Positions 1 to 9,096 of a DNA stretch of 64,000 nt are shown here, piece by piece. The notes beneath the pieces were generated by a model that ran no database searches, was not told the origin of the DNA, and saw only the letters and a list, made by a program, of their open reading frames with translations. Made by a program: the position numbers and the translations under genes. This stretch comes from Hyphomicrobiales bacterium (GTDB lineage Bacteria > Pseudomonadota > Alphaproteobacteria > Rhizobiales > Rhizobiaceae), in assembly GCA_900473175.1 (NCBI GenBank), contig UCKM01000014.1:62001-126000 (forward strand), given 5' to 3'. How positions within the stretch are numbered: position 1 is the stretch's first letter; every line of letters starts with the position of its first letter.

Positions 1-330
1 GTTCTCGCGACCATCGGTTCCACCGCGCCTTTTGTCGGGCTGTTCGGGACTGTATGGGGCATCATGAATGCCTTCATCGGCATTTCAGAATCGCAGACGA
101 CCAATCTCGCCATCGTTGCGCCGGGCATTGCCGAAGCGCTGCTCGCAACCGCCATCGGCCTTGTCGCCGCTATTCCCGCCGTCGTCATCTACAACGTATT
201 TGCACGGTCGATCACTGGCTATCGGCAATTGCTGGCGGATGCAACGGCCGGTGTCGAGCGGCTCGTCAGCCGCGATGCGGACTATGCATTGGTGCCGAAA
301 ACGCAGCACTCACGCGCAGCAGCAGAGTAG
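1..330 (+). CDS. exbB: ExbB, C-terminal part (truncated by window edge)
   Basis: This is the last 109 residues of an ExbB/TolQ/MotA-type proton channel subunit, which with ExbD energises TonB from the inner-membrane proton gradient. The reading frame is open from base 1, so the start lies outside the window. The fragment opens with the GLFGTVWGI stretch typical of ExbB. A long hydrophobic helix follows ([17 protein letters not shown]), and the end is hydrophilic and cytoplasmic. ExbD follows 12 bases after the stop and TonB after that, which favours ExbB over TolQ or MotA. Confidence 0.93.
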   Translation, partial: VLATIGSTAPFVGLFGTVWGIMNAFIGISESQTTNLAIVAPGIAEALLATAIGLVAAIPAVVIYNVFARSITGYRQLLADATAGVERLVSRDADYALVPKTQHSRAAAE

Positions 331-342
331 GCGATCAGGACC

Positions 343-795
343 ATGGCCGGCGGCATCAGGCACAATAGCTCCGACGACGAACTCCACGAGAACCACGAAA
401 TCAACGTGACGCCGTTCATCGACGTCGTGCTGGTGCTGCTCATCATCTTCATGGTGGCGGCTCCACTCGCGACCGTCGACATCAATGTGGACCTTCCGGC
501 ATCGACTGCAACCAAGGCACCGCGACCCGACCAGCCAGTCTATGTGACCCTCAAGGACGACAAGACCATCGCGATCGGCGATGACACGGTAACGCGCGAT
601 ACGCTCGGCAGTTTTCTCGACCAACATACCAAGAGCAACAGGGAAACGCGCATCTTCCTGCGCGCTGACAGGGCAGTCGATTATGGTGCGCTGATGGATC
701 TGATGAACACGCTACGTGACAGCGGCTATCTCAAGATAGCGCTGGTCGGGCTTGAGAGCGTACCCGCAGCCACCCCGAGCGGAAGCATAGAATAA
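343..795 (+). CDS. exbD: ExbD, TonB-system proton channel subunit
   Basis: This 150-residue protein has the ExbD/TolR layout: a short cytoplasmic N terminus, one membrane segment at about residues 26-43, and a periplasmic domain. The segment NVTPFIDVVLVLLIIF carries Asp27, matching the family's conserved proton-carrying aspartate. The start has a weak AGGA site five bases upstream. The stop overlaps the tonB start by one base (TAATG), which indicates translational coupling. No TonB-dependent receptor is present in the window, so the transported ligand is unknown. Confidence 0.95.
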   Translation: MAGGIRHNSSDDELHENHEINVTPFIDVVLVLLIIFMVAAPLATVDINVDLPASTATKAPRPDQPVYVTLKDDKTIAIGDDTVTRDTLGSFLDQHTKSNRETRIFLRADRAVDYGALMDLMNTLRDSGYLKIALVGLESVPAATPSGSIE

Positions 796-1679
796 TGTTC
801 GCCGGCCCAAGCGCAGCGAGGGGAGGGTGGATCGATTGGCGCGAGATCGGTCTTTGGTCGGCAGCCGGACTTGTCGTCGCAAGTCTCCACGCCGGCAGCG
901 CCTGGTATGTACAGAACTATCAACCCGTTGACAGGGGCGGTGATATCGCAGCCACGGTCGTGATCGACATGGAGCCGCTCCCTGCGCCAGTGGTGGCCGA
1001 GCCGGTCAAGGAAGAAGTTGCGCCCGTCGAACCGCAGCCGGTAAAACTTGACCCCGTACCGCAGGAAGCCACTGCGCCCGAGCCCGTTGAGGACATTCAA
1101 CCGGAGCCGGAACAGGTTCAGCCAGCCGAAGAGGCGATGAAACAACCCGAGCCCGATATGGCCGATGCGGTCACGCCGGAGCCAGAAGCGGTCGAAGAAG
1201 TGGTGGAGGAGACTGTCGAACTCCCCAAAGCGGAGGTACCTCTGCCTGTTGTAAGGCCGACGCCGGAGACTCCCGATGTGCCAAAAAAGCGGGTCGCCAA
1301 GAAGGCTGATCCCAAGCCGGTGCAACAAAAACCAACTGCACGTGCAGTGGATACGCAGGTGACAGAAGCCAAACAGCCACCGAGCGTCTCCAGCGCGGCA
1401 TCCGCCCGGCAAGCGGAACGTTGGTCGACGCGCATTCAATCCTATCTCACTCGCCGCACAAGAGGAGCGCGGACGGCTGGCAAAGGAACTGTGAGCGTGC
1501 GCTTCGTCGTCACGCGGGACGGGAATATCATATCGGCGAGCGTCGCAGGCAGTTCTGGTTCACCTCAGCTTGATCAAACCGTCGTCGATGCCGTTCGGCG
1601 CGCATCGCCGGTTCCATCCGCCCCCGCGGAGGTCGCGGTGTCCAGGCAGAGCTTTACCGTCCCGTTCGAAATCCGGTAG
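795..1679 (+). CDS. tonB: TonB energy transducer
   Basis: The 294-residue product has the classic TonB order. A single N-terminal membrane anchor lies at about residues 16-37. A long spacer rich in Pro, Glu, Lys and Val covers about residues 60-200 and spans the periplasm. A C-terminal TonB domain (about 205-294) contains GKGTVSVRFVVTRDGNI and VVDAVRRASP. It transmits energy from ExbB-ExbD to outer-membrane receptors. Its stop codon directly abuts the stop codon of the convergent GMC dehydrogenase gene, so no intergenic terminator fits between them. Confidence 0.94.
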   Translation: MFAGPSAARGGWIDWREIGLWSAAGLVVASLHAGSAWYVQNYQPVDRGGDIAATVVIDMEPLPAPVVAEPVKEEVAPVEPQPVKLDPVPQEATAPEPVEDIQPEPEQVQPAEEAMKQPEPDMADAVTPEPEAVEEVVEETVELPKAEVPLPVVRPTPETPDVPKKRVAKKADPKPVQQKPTARAVDTQVTEAKQPPSVSSAASARQAERWSTRIQSYLTRRTRGARTAGKGTVSVRFVVTRDGNIISASVAGSSGSPQLDQTVVDAVRRASPVPSAPAEVAVSRQSFTVPFEIR

Positions 1680-3272
1680 CTATCCGCCCGCGATCATCTG
1701 CGCGGCCTTCTCGGCGATCATGAGGGTCGGGGAATTGGTGTTGCCGGAGGTGATCGATGGCATGATCGATGCGTCCGCCACCCTCAGCCCCTCGATGCCG
1801 CGCACACGCAGTTGTGGATCAACCACCGACTCCGGATCGGCGCCCATGCGGCAGGTGCCGACCGGATGAAAGATGGTGGTGCCAATGGCTCCAGCGGCTT
1901 CAATCAATTCCGTTTCGGTTTGATAGCCTGGGCCCGGCTTGAACTCCTCCGGATGGAAGCGCTGCAGCGGTTCTTGCGCCACGATATTGCGCGTGATGCG
2001 AATTGAATCCGCCGCGACGTGCCGGTCATTTGCCGTCGTAAGGTAATTGGGCCGGATTGCTGGCTGCACACGGTGATCAGGCGATTTTACGTGGACGGAC
2101 CCCCGGCTTTCCGGACGCAGATTGCACACGCTCGCGGTAAAGGCCGGGAAAGCATGGACGTTCTCACCGAACTTCTCCAGCGAAAGCGGCTGCACGTGAT
2201 ATTGCAGATTGGGTGTGGCAAAAGATGGATCGGACCGGGTGAAGACGCCAAGCTGGCTTGGGGCCATCGACATCGGGCCGGACTGGTTCAGGACATATTC
2301 GAATGCGATTGACGCTTTGCCGAGCAGCCGGTTAGCCTTCTCGTTGAGCGTTGGAATGCCGGTAACCTTGTAAGCGCAGCGCAATTGCAGATGATCCTGC
2401 AGGTTCTCGCCGACGCTTCGCCGTTCAAGGACGGTCTCGATACCCGCGTCCTGCAGCACGTCGCCTCGCCCGATGCCCGACAGTTCCAGAATATGCGGCG
2501 AGCCGACCGAACCTGCTGTAAGAATCACTTCGCGCCGGCACTGCGCCGACCGGATCGTTCCTGCCTGTTCAAACTCGACGCCTTTGACCTTGAGTCCCTC
2601 GAAAACCAGCCTGCGCACCTGCGCGCCGGTCTCGACGAAAAGGTTTTTCCGCTTGAGGGCAGGGCGCAGGAATGCCTTGGCGGTATTCCATCTGATGCCG
2701 CGCTTCTGGTTCACCTTGAAATATGAGGAGCCTTCATTGTCGCCGCGATTGAAGTCATCGGTGCGCGGTATCCCGGCCGCTTCCGCCGCATCGCGGAATG
2801 CGTCGAGGATATCCCAGTGGAGCCGCGCTTCCTCGACACGCCATTCGCCGCCGGCGCCGTGGAAATCATCCGCGCCAAGGTAATAGTCTTCCGACTTCTT
2901 GAAATAAGGCAAGACATCGTCCCAGCCCCAGCCGGTGCACCCATCCTGACGCCATAGATCATAGTCGCGCGACTGGCCGCGCATATAGATCATGCCATTG
3001 ATCGATGAGCAGCCACCGAGCACCTTGCCGCGCGGATAATTCAGCATCCGGCCATTCAGTCCGGGCTCCGCCTCGGTAGAAAAACACCAGTCGGTACGCG
3101 GGTTCGAGATGCAGTAAAGATATCCGACTGGGATATGGATCCACGGATAATTATCCTTGCCGCCCGCCTCAAGCAGCAGCACCGAGACGTCCCGGTTTTC
3201 AGAGAGGCGATTGGCGAGCGTACAGCCGGCCGTACCCGCGCCGACGATGATATAATCATAGTTCGCCATCAT
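1680..3272 (-). CDS. GMC-family FAD-dependent alcohol/choline dehydrogenase
   Basis: This 530-residue flavoprotein belongs to the glucose-methanol-choline oxidoreductase family. The ADP-binding motif VGAGTAGCTLANRLSE is near the N terminus. Signature 1 (GKVLGGCSSINGMIYMRG) and signature 2 (GSVGSPHILELSGIG) are present. The C-terminal block HPVGTCRMG...SGNTNSPTLMIAEKAA carries the active-site His and Asn. Two adjacent Met codons lie just beyond the livM stop, so I start at 3272; a longer frame upstream overlaps livM and is unlikely. It is the last gene of the liv-type operon, suggesting it oxidises an alcohol that the transporter brings in. The exact substrate cannot be read from sequence. Confidence 0.9.
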   Translation of the reverse strand: MMANYDYIIVGAGTAGCTLANRLSENRDVSVLLLEAGGKDNYPWIHIPVGYLYCISNPRTDWCFSTEAEPGLNGRMLNYPRGKVLGGCSSINGMIYMRGQSRDYDLWRQDGCTGWGWDDVLPYFKKSEDYYLGADDFHGAGGEWRVEEARLHWDILDAFRDAAEAAGIPRTDDFNRGDNEGSSYFKVNQKRGIRWNTAKAFLRPALKRKNLFVETGAQVRRLVFEGLKVKGVEFEQAGTIRSAQCRREVILTAGSVGSPHILELSGIGRGDVLQDAGIETVLERRSVGENLQDHLQLRCAYKVTGIPTLNEKANRLLGKASIAFEYVLNQSGPMSMAPSQLGVFTRSDPSFATPNLQYHVQPLSLEKFGENVHAFPAFTASVCNLRPESRGSVHVKSPDHRVQPAIRPNYLTTANDRHVAADSIRITRNIVAQEPLQRFHPEEFKPGPGYQTETELIEAAGAIGTTIFHPVGTCRMGADPESVVDPQLRVRGIEGLRVADASIMPSITSGNTNSPTLMIAEKAAQMIAGG

Positions 3273-3276
3273 CGGA

Positions 3277-4257
3277 TCAGCTCTCGGATTTGCTCTCGAG
3301 CTTCTTGCCGAGGCGCGAGGCATAGAGTTCGCCGATAATGCCGCGCCGGAAGACAAGGACGCAAACCATGAAAATGATCCCGGTGACGACCGTTACAGGA
3401 AATTCGGATGTGGCGAGATAGTTTTCGAGCGTTGAAATCAGCGCCGCACCGAAGATCGGCCCGACCAGCGTTCCAATGCCTCCAAGCAAGGTCATCAGCA
3501 CGACCTCGCCGGACATTTGCCAGCTTACGTCGGTGAGCGTGGCGAACTGGAAGACGATGGCTTTCAGTCCGCCCGCAAGGCCGGTCAGGGCAGCGGACAT
3601 GACGAAGGCGGCCAGCTTGTAACGGGCAACGGAATAGCCGAGCGATATGGCGCGGTTTTCATTCTCGCGCACGGATTTCAGGATCATGCCAAAGGGCGAA
3701 TTGATGATCCGCCAGATGATGAACATGCCGGCCAGAAAGACGGCGAGGACGAAGAAATACATGTTGAGCGGCTGCTCAAGATCGATAAAGCCGAAAAGGT
3801 GTCCGCGCGGCACCCCCTGAATTCCGTCCTCGCCATGGGTGAAGGAGGCCTGCAAGCAGAAGAAAGCGAACATCTGTGCCATGGCAAGGGTGATCATCGT
3901 CGAATAGATGCCCTGCCGCCGGATGGCGAGAAAGCCTATGACGAGCCCGAGGATCGCGGCTCCGGCGACTCCTGTCAGAATGCCCAATTCCGGCGAAAAC
4001 CCCCACTCCTTGACTGAATGCGCGGTGAAATAGGCAGCGCCGCCAAAAAACGCCGCATGACCGAACGAGAGAATGCCGGCATAGCCGAGCAGCAGGTTGA
4101 AGGCGCAGGCGAACAGCGCAAAGCATAGGACCTTCATAAGAAAGACCGGGTAGAAGTGAAACGGCGCGAGGATCAACAGGACAATGCCGATGAGGATCAG
4201 CGTCGTTTCCAGCGTGAGAAACCGCGGCTTCGGGGCGGAAATGGTGGCTTCAGTCAC
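3277..4257 (-). CDS. livM: Branched-chain-type ABC permease (LivM-like)
   Basis: This 326-residue, highly hydrophobic protein is of the LivM type. The family stretch LLLGYAGILSFGHAAFFGGAAYF is present in its middle, and GIGTLVGPIFGAALISTLEN sits in the cytoplasmic loop. I choose a GTG start because a strong AAGGAGGT ribosome site precedes it by about five bases and it begins one base after the livH stop. An upstream in-frame start would run into livH. It forms the inner-membrane channel with LivH. It sits third from the end in livK-livG-livF-livH-livM-GMC. Confidence 0.92.
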   Translation of the reverse strand: MTEATISAPKPRFLTLETTLILIGIVLLILAPFHFYPVFLMKVLCFALFACAFNLLLGYAGILSFGHAAFFGGAAYFTAHSVKEWGFSPELGILTGVAGAAILGLVIGFLAIRRQGIYSTMITLAMAQMFAFFCLQASFTHGEDGIQGVPRGHLFGFIDLEQPLNMYFFVLAVFLAGMFIIWRIINSPFGMILKSVRENENRAISLGYSVARYKLAAFVMSAALTGLAGGLKAIVFQFATLTDVSWQMSGEVVLMTLLGGIGTLVGPIFGAALISTLENYLATSEFPVTVVTGIIFMVCVLVFRRGIIGELYASRLGKKLESKSES

Positions 4258-4258
4258 G

Positions 4259-5152
4259 TCAGACCTCCTTACCGAACAGGCCCGCGGGGCGAACAAGCAG
4301 CACAATCGCCATGATGACAAATATGACGATGCTCGAAGCTTCCGGATAGAACACCTTGGTCAATCCCTCGAAGATCCCGAGCAGATAGCCGGTAACGATG
4401 GCGCCGAGAATCGAGCCCATGCCGCCGACGACGACGACGGCGAACACAATGATGATCATGTTGGATCCCATGAGCGGACTGACCTGATAGATCGGTGCCG
4501 CCATGATGCCGGCGAGTCCGGCCAGACCGGCGCCGAGGCCATAGGTAAACGTCAGGAGCAAGGGCACGTTGATGCCGAAGGCCCGCACGAGGGTCGGGTT
4601 CTCAGTCGCGGCGCGCAGGTAGGAACCGAGCCGTGTCTTCTCGATCAGAAGCCAGGTTCCGAGGCATATCACGAGTGAGGCGACGACCACCCAGGCGCGA
4701 TATTTCGGCAGGAACATGAAACCGAGATTGACGCCGCCGGCAAGCGCGGCTGGCACGGCATAGGGCTGGCCTGCAGCGCCGTAATAATAACGGAACGTGC
4801 CTTCGATCACGAGCGCGAGCCCGAATGTGAACAGCAGTCCGTAAAGATGATCGAGATTATAGAGGCGGGAGAGGGCGATGCGTTCGATGAAGGCACCGGC
4901 AAGGCCCACCACCAAGGGAGCCAGGATCAGGGCAGGCCAGTAGCCAATTCCAAGCTGCGCCAGCAGAAGGTAACCGACGAAAGCCCCGAGCATATATTGG
5001 GCGCCGTGGGCGAAATTGATGACGCGCAACAGGCCGAAAATAATGGCAAGGCCGAGGCTGAGCATGGCGTAGAACGAGCCGTTGATCAGGCCGATCAGCA
5101 ACTGTCCGAGAAAAGCCTGGAGCGGAACACCGAAAACCATTGTCATGTTCAT
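4259..5152 (-). CDS. livH: Branched-chain-type ABC permease (LivH-like)
   Basis: The 297-residue membrane protein has about eight hydrophobic segments. The LivH signature LLRVINFAHGAQYMLGAFVG lies near residues 43-62 and GGMGSILGAIVTGYLLG in the C-terminal half. With LivM it forms the channel of a HAAT-family importer. Its ATG overlaps the livF stop by one base. The substrate class ranges from branched-chain amino acids to amides, urea and aromatic acids, so the name describes family only. Confidence 0.92.
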   Translation of the reverse strand: MNMTMVFGVPLQAFLGQLLIGLINGSFYAMLSLGLAIIFGLLRVINFAHGAQYMLGAFVGYLLLAQLGIGYWPALILAPLVVGLAGAFIERIALSRLYNLDHLYGLLFTFGLALVIEGTFRYYYGAAGQPYAVPAALAGGVNLGFMFLPKYRAWVVVASLVICLGTWLLIEKTRLGSYLRAATENPTLVRAFGINVPLLLTFTYGLGAGLAGLAGIMAAPIYQVSPLMGSNMIIIVFAVVVVGGMGSILGAIVTGYLLGIFEGLTKVFYPEASSIVIFVIMAIVLLVRPAGLFGKEV

Positions 5153-5856
5153 CAGACCCCCAGTGCTTCATTGAGCATCGACATGCGGCCGGGCAATTCC
5201 CTTACATGGAAATTGTCGATGATCTTGCCGTGGTCTACCACGTAGAAGCGGTCCGCAACCTTACTGGCGAAACGGAAATTCTGTTCAACCAGAAGCACGG
5301 TCATGCCCCGCCGTTTCAGCGTTATCAGCACTTCGCCGATGCGCTGGACAATAACAGGCGCGAGACCTTCAGTCGGCTCGTCGAGAAGCAGGAGCTTGAC
5401 GCCGGTGCGCAGGATCCGCGCAATCGCCAGCATCTGCTGTTCGCCGCCGGAGAGCTTGGTGCCGGGGCTGTTGCGCCGTTCCTTGAGATTCGGGAACAGC
5501 TCGTAAATTTCGGCAATCGACATGCCGCCCTTGGCAACAACCGGGGGTAAATTGAGGTTTTCATCAACCGAAAGCGTCGCGAAGATGCCGCGCTCTTCGG
5601 GGACAAACCCAATCCCGGCATGGGCGGTGCGATGCAGCGGCACCCGCATCATGTCCTTGCCGTCGAAATTGATCGTGCCGGTGCGTTTGCGAATAATTCC
5701 CATGATGGAACGCAGGGTCGTCGTCTTGCCAACGCCATTGCGGCCGAGCAACGTAACTGTCTCACCTTCATTGATATCGAGATTGATGCCGTGCAGCGCG
5801 TGGCCTTCCCCGTACCAGGCATGCAGATCGCGGACGGATAGCAAGGGACTACTCAT
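5152..5856 (-). CDS. livF: Branched-chain-type ABC ATPase (LivF-like)
   Basis: This 234-residue ABC ATPase has Walker A GRNGVGKTT, signature LSGGEQQMLAIARIL, and Walker B LLLLDEPTEGLAP. The TEGLAPVIV wording is characteristic of the LivF subfamily. It pairs with LivG as a heterodimeric motor for LivH-LivM. The gene overlaps livG by 8 bases upstream and livH by one base downstream, so the block is translationally coupled. Confidence 0.93.
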   Translation of the reverse strand: MSSPLLSVRDLHAWYGEGHALHGINLDINEGETVTLLGRNGVGKTTTLRSIMGIIRKRTGTINFDGKDMMRVPLHRTAHAGIGFVPEERGIFATLSVDENLNLPPVVAKGGMSIAEIYELFPNLKERRNSPGTKLSGGEQQMLAIARILRTGVKLLLLDEPTEGLAPVIVQRIGEVLITLKRRGMTVLLVEQNFRFASKVADRFYVVDHGKIIDNFHVRELPGRMSMLNEALGV

Positions 5857-6670
5857 GTTCAGTCCCCATATAGGCGACCCGGACGCGCTCGTCCTGGCTG
5901 ACCGTGCGATAGTCGCCGGAGGTGAGGATTTCGCCGCGCTGCAGCACGGTTACCTGATCGCAGAGGTCCGCAACCACTTTCAGATTGTGCTCGACCATGA
6001 GGATCGCACGGTCCTTTGCCACACCACGAATAATGTCGGAGACGATGTGCACGTCCTCGTGTCCCATCCCGGCCATCGGTTCATCCAGGAGAAGAACCTT
6101 CGGGTCGAGTGCCAGCGTAGTGGCAATCTCGAGCACGCGTTTGCGCCCGTAGGAGAGATCTGCAGCGAGGCTATGGCGTGCATCCTGCAAACCGACGGCT
6201 TCGATCAGCTTCAGCGCCGCCTCGTTGAGCCGGTTCAGCGCCCGCATCGACAACCAGAACTGGGTGGATAGGCCGCCGGGACGTTGCAGTGCGACGCGAA
6301 CATTGTCGAGCACGGTCAAATGCGGGAACACGGCAGATATCTGGAAGGAGCGGACAAGACCCATGCGGGCCACCTTGGCCGGATCGGTTCTTGTTATGTC
6401 ATGGCCAAGTAGTGTGATCGTCCCGCTCGAAGGCTGCAGGAATTTCGTCAGGAGATTGAAGACCGTGGTCTTGCCGGCACCGTTGGGGCCGATCAGGGCA
6501 TGCACCTTGGCATGGTGAACATCAAGGTCGACGTTGTTGACCGCAATGAAGCCGCCGAAGTCACGGCGCAGGCCGCGCGCCGACAGGACCACGGACGCGC
6601 CCTGGTCGATGGCAGCGCCGGGAGAGGAAAGTCCTCCCCCGAACGCCGGATTGGTCACTGATGCGGTCAT
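5849..6670 (-). CDS. livG: Branched-chain-type ABC ATPase (LivG-like)
   Basis: This 273-residue ABC ATPase has Walker A GPNGAGKTT, signature LSYGRKRVLEIATTLA and Walker B LLLDEPMAGMGHED. The LSYG...RVLEIA signature and the C-terminal EHNLKVVADLCD are typical of LivG-type proteins. An extra N-terminal arm of about 25 residues precedes the nucleotide-binding domain. Its ATG lies three bases after the livK stop. Confidence 0.93.
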   Translation of the reverse strand: MTASVTNPAFGGGLSSPGAAIDQGASVVLSARGLRRDFGGFIAVNNVDLDVHHAKVHALIGPNGAGKTTVFNLLTKFLQPSSGTITLLGHDITRTDPAKVARMGLVRSFQISAVFPHLTVLDNVRVALQRPGGLSTQFWLSMRALNRLNEAALKLIEAVGLQDARHSLAADLSYGRKRVLEIATTLALDPKVLLLDEPMAGMGHEDVHIVSDIIRGVAKDRAILMVEHNLKVVADLCDQVTVLQRGEILTSGDYRTVSQDERVRVAYMGTEHE

Positions 6671-6673
6671 GCG

Positions 6674-7879
6674 TTACTGGACCAGCGGGCAGCCGCTTTC
6701 TTCCGGTTTCATATAGGCTTCGGCACCCGGAACCGTAGCAAGTACCTTGTAATAGTCCCAAGGCGCCTTGCTCTCCTCCGGCTTCTTGACTTCCATCAGG
6801 TAGACATCGCTGATCAGGCGGCCATTGGGGCCGACCTTGGCACCGCGCCCGAACACATCATCAACCGGCATTTCATGCATTGCCGCCGCAACCTTTTCGG
6901 TGTCGTCGGTACCGGCTTTCTGAATGGCCTTCAGATATTGCGTGACGCCCGAATAGGTCGCAGCCTGGATCATGTTCGGCATGCGGCCAGTGCGCTTGAA
7001 GAACTTCTGGCCGAACTCACGCGATTGGTCGTCCCGGTCCCAGTAGAAGCTTTCGGTAAGGGTCAGGCCCTGCGCCGCTTCAAGCCCGAGGCCATTAACT
7101 TCTGATAGCGTGAAGAGCAGGGCAGCCAGACGCTGACCACCGGAGACGATGCCGAACTCCGCTGCCTGCTTGATGGCATTGGCAGTGTCGAGACCGGCAT
7201 TGGCGAGACCGATGACCTTGGCGCCGGACGATTGCGCCTGCAAGAGGAACGAAGAATAATCGGTCGTTGCCAGTGGATGGCGGACTGAGCCGATCACCTT
7301 GCCGCCCTTGGAGGTTACGAACTTGCTGGTCTGTTCCTCCAGCGAATAGCCAAACGCATAATCGGCCGTAAGGAAGAACCAGCTATCGCCGCCTTGGGCG
7401 ACAAGCGCGCCGCCGGTACCGACGGCGAGCGCGTGTGTGTCATAGGCCCAATGAAACCCGTAAGGCGAGCATTGCTTGCCGGTGAGTTCGGTTGTTGCTG
7501 CGCCGGTTACAAGGTTGATTTTCTTCTTTTCCTTGGAGATACCCTGCACCGCGAGGGCCACTGACGAGGTGGTGAGCTCCATGATGGAATCGACCTGTTC
7601 CGTATCATACCACTGGCGGGCGATGTTGGAGGCAATGTCCGGCTTGTTCTGATGATCGGCCGAAATGACTTCGATCGGGGCATCGAGCACCTTGCCGCCG
7701 AAATCTTCCGCAGCCATCTTGGCGGCTTCGAACGACCACTTGCCGCCGAAGTCGGCATAGACGCCCGACTGGTCGTTCAGTATTCCGATCTTGACCTTGC
7801 CATCGGAAATCTCGGCGCTCGCCGCCGGAATGACGGTCGCGGCCATCAGGGCTGCAGTTGCAATTGCCAGAAGTCTCAT
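6674..7879 (-). CDS. livK: Periplasmic substrate-binding protein of the liv-type importer
   Basis: The 401-residue product is a leucine-binding-protein-type receptor (Peripla_BP_6). It starts with a clear secretion signal, MRLLAIATAALMAATVIPAA, cleaved near SA|EI. The mature part begins with VKIGILNDQSGVYADFGG, the usual first strand and ligand loop of this family. I start at the Met preceded by GGAGGAG; an ATG-less extension of five codons is ignored. It is the first gene of the operon and is divergent from a LysR gene. The ligand is unknown. The linked GMC dehydrogenase hints at an alcohol or an N-containing compound rather than plain leucine. Confidence 0.91.
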   Translation of the reverse strand: MRLLAIATAALMAATVIPAASAEISDGKVKIGILNDQSGVYADFGGKWSFEAAKMAAEDFGGKVLDAPIEVISADHQNKPDIASNIARQWYDTEQVDSIMELTTSSVALAVQGISKEKKKINLVTGAATTELTGKQCSPYGFHWAYDTHALAVGTGGALVAQGGDSWFFLTADYAFGYSLEEQTSKFVTSKGGKVIGSVRHPLATTDYSSFLLQAQSSGAKVIGLANAGLDTANAIKQAAEFGIVSGGQRLAALLFTLSEVNGLGLEAAQGLTLTESFYWDRDDQSREFGQKFFKRTGRMPNMIQAATYSGVTQYLKAIQKAGTDDTEKVAAAMHEMPVDDVFGRGAKVGPNGRLISDVYLMEVKKPEESKAPWDYYKVLATVPGAEAYMKPEESGCPLVQ

Positions 7880-8112
7880 TCGTATCTCCTCCAAAGATTA
7901 AACGCTCACAGGATCATCGCATGATGAACTGTCGCGCACGGAATGGTTCAATAGAAAATGCCCGAAAGAGATCACGCGAATATGTCCGCGCTCCCTGGGT
8001 TCGAAACTCCTCCTCAATCCGGCAATGTCTTTCAGCCGGACAATATTCATCCCATGATTGCCCTGTTTCTCCCGACCGGCAACCATGATGTTGAAAAAAC
8101 TGTAACATTGAC

Positions 8113-8154
8113 AAATAGGTACACAAACACCTATTTTTGCACATAATAGGTACA
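8113..8154. promoter_or_regulatory. Candidate operator between livK and lysR
   Basis: The 302-base gap between the divergent livK and lysR genes holds a perfect 8-base dyad, AAATAGGT at 8113-8120 and ACCTATTT at 8129-8136, separated by 8 bases. A third copy of the half, ATAGGTACA, is at 8146-8154, a direct repeat of 8116-8124. A TTGACA hexamer sits at 8108-8113 on the plus strand, touching the dyad. The arrangement suits a LysR-type site controlling both promoters. The rest of the gap shows no gene. Confidence 0.55.
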
Positions 8155-8181
8155 GAAATGTACAGAACATAATGCGAGGCG

Positions 8182-9096
8182 ATGCGACAGTTTACCTGGG
8201 ACGATCTTCAATATTTTCTGGCTGTTGCCCGCACCGGACAATTGACCACTGCGGCGCGCAGATTGCGCACCAATCACGTCACGGTCTCGCGGCGCATCGA
8301 CCGGTTGGAAGAAGCTTTGTCGGCACGCTTGTTCGAACGCAACCCGCGCGGCTATATCCTGACTGCGCTCGGCGAAAAGCTGATCGAGTCCGCCGAAATC
8401 ATGGAACGGGAGGCGGATCGCTTTCAGAACGAGGCTACGGGAGGCACCATTTCGCTCACAGGCGTGGTTCGCCTCAGCATATTGGAAGGGTTCGCAAACT
8501 TCTTCCTGGCGGACCGGCTACCGCGCATCGCGCAGTCCTATCCCGGCCTTTCCATTGAAATGGTGACGATCCAGCAGATCGTGTCGCTCTCACGGCGCGA
8601 GGCGGATCTGTCGATCACGCTGCATGCGACGCGAACCGGCCCTTATCATCAGGAAAAGCTGATGCCCTATCGTCTGTTTATCTACGGTTCGCAAAACTAT
8701 CTCGCCCGCAACCCAGCGATCAGACAGCAGGCCGACCTCGCCAGCCATCGCTTCATCGGCTATATCGAAGACATGATCTTCACACCGGGCCTCGATTACA
8801 TGCGCGAGATCCTGCCGGGCCTGCACCCGTCCTACCAGAGCTCCAGCATCTTCGCCCAACTCAGCGCGACGCGGTCAGGCTTCGGATTGTGCATCCTGCC
8901 GTACTTCATCGCCTGCAACTATCCGGAACTCGTGCCGGTAATGCCGAAGGAACTGCACCTTAACCGCGACTATTGGCTGATCTGCCACGAGGATATTGTC
9001 AGCACGCCGCGCATCCGCGCCCTGAGCAACTTCATCAAGTCGGAACTTGAAAGCCAAACGACGATCTTTGCCGGCCAAGCGCTTCTGGATAATTAG
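8182..9096 (+). CDS. LysR-family transcriptional regulator
   Basis: The 304-residue protein starts with a LysR winged-helix domain at about residues 4-62. The wording FTWDDLQYFLAVARTGQLTT is followed by NHVTVSRRIDRLEEALSARL as the recognition region. A substrate-sensing domain fills the rest. It is divergent from livK, with a dyad in the gap, so control of the liv-GMC operon is the simplest reading. Its stop codon overlaps the convergent flavoenzyme stop by two bases, so it could also answer to that locus. The start has only a close-set GAGG. Confidence 0.9.
   Translation: MRQFTWDDLQYFLAVARTGQLTTAARRLRTNHVTVSRRIDRLEEALSARLFERNPRGYILTALGEKLIESAEIMEREADRFQNEATGGTISLTGVVRLSILEGFANFFLADRLPRIAQSYPGLSIEMVTIQQIVSLSRREADLSITLHATRTGPYHQEKLMPYRLFIYGSQNYLARNPAIRQQADLASHRFIGYIEDMIFTPGLDYMREILPGLHPSYQSSSIFAQLSATRSGFGLCILPYFIACNYPELVPVMPKELHLNRDYWLICHEDIVSTPRIRALSNFIKSELESQTTIFAGQALLDN

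Noticed and set aside
7880-8181. Small minus-strand frames in the livK-lysR gap
   Set aside because: They overlap the operator region and carry no ribosome site or recognisable sequence.
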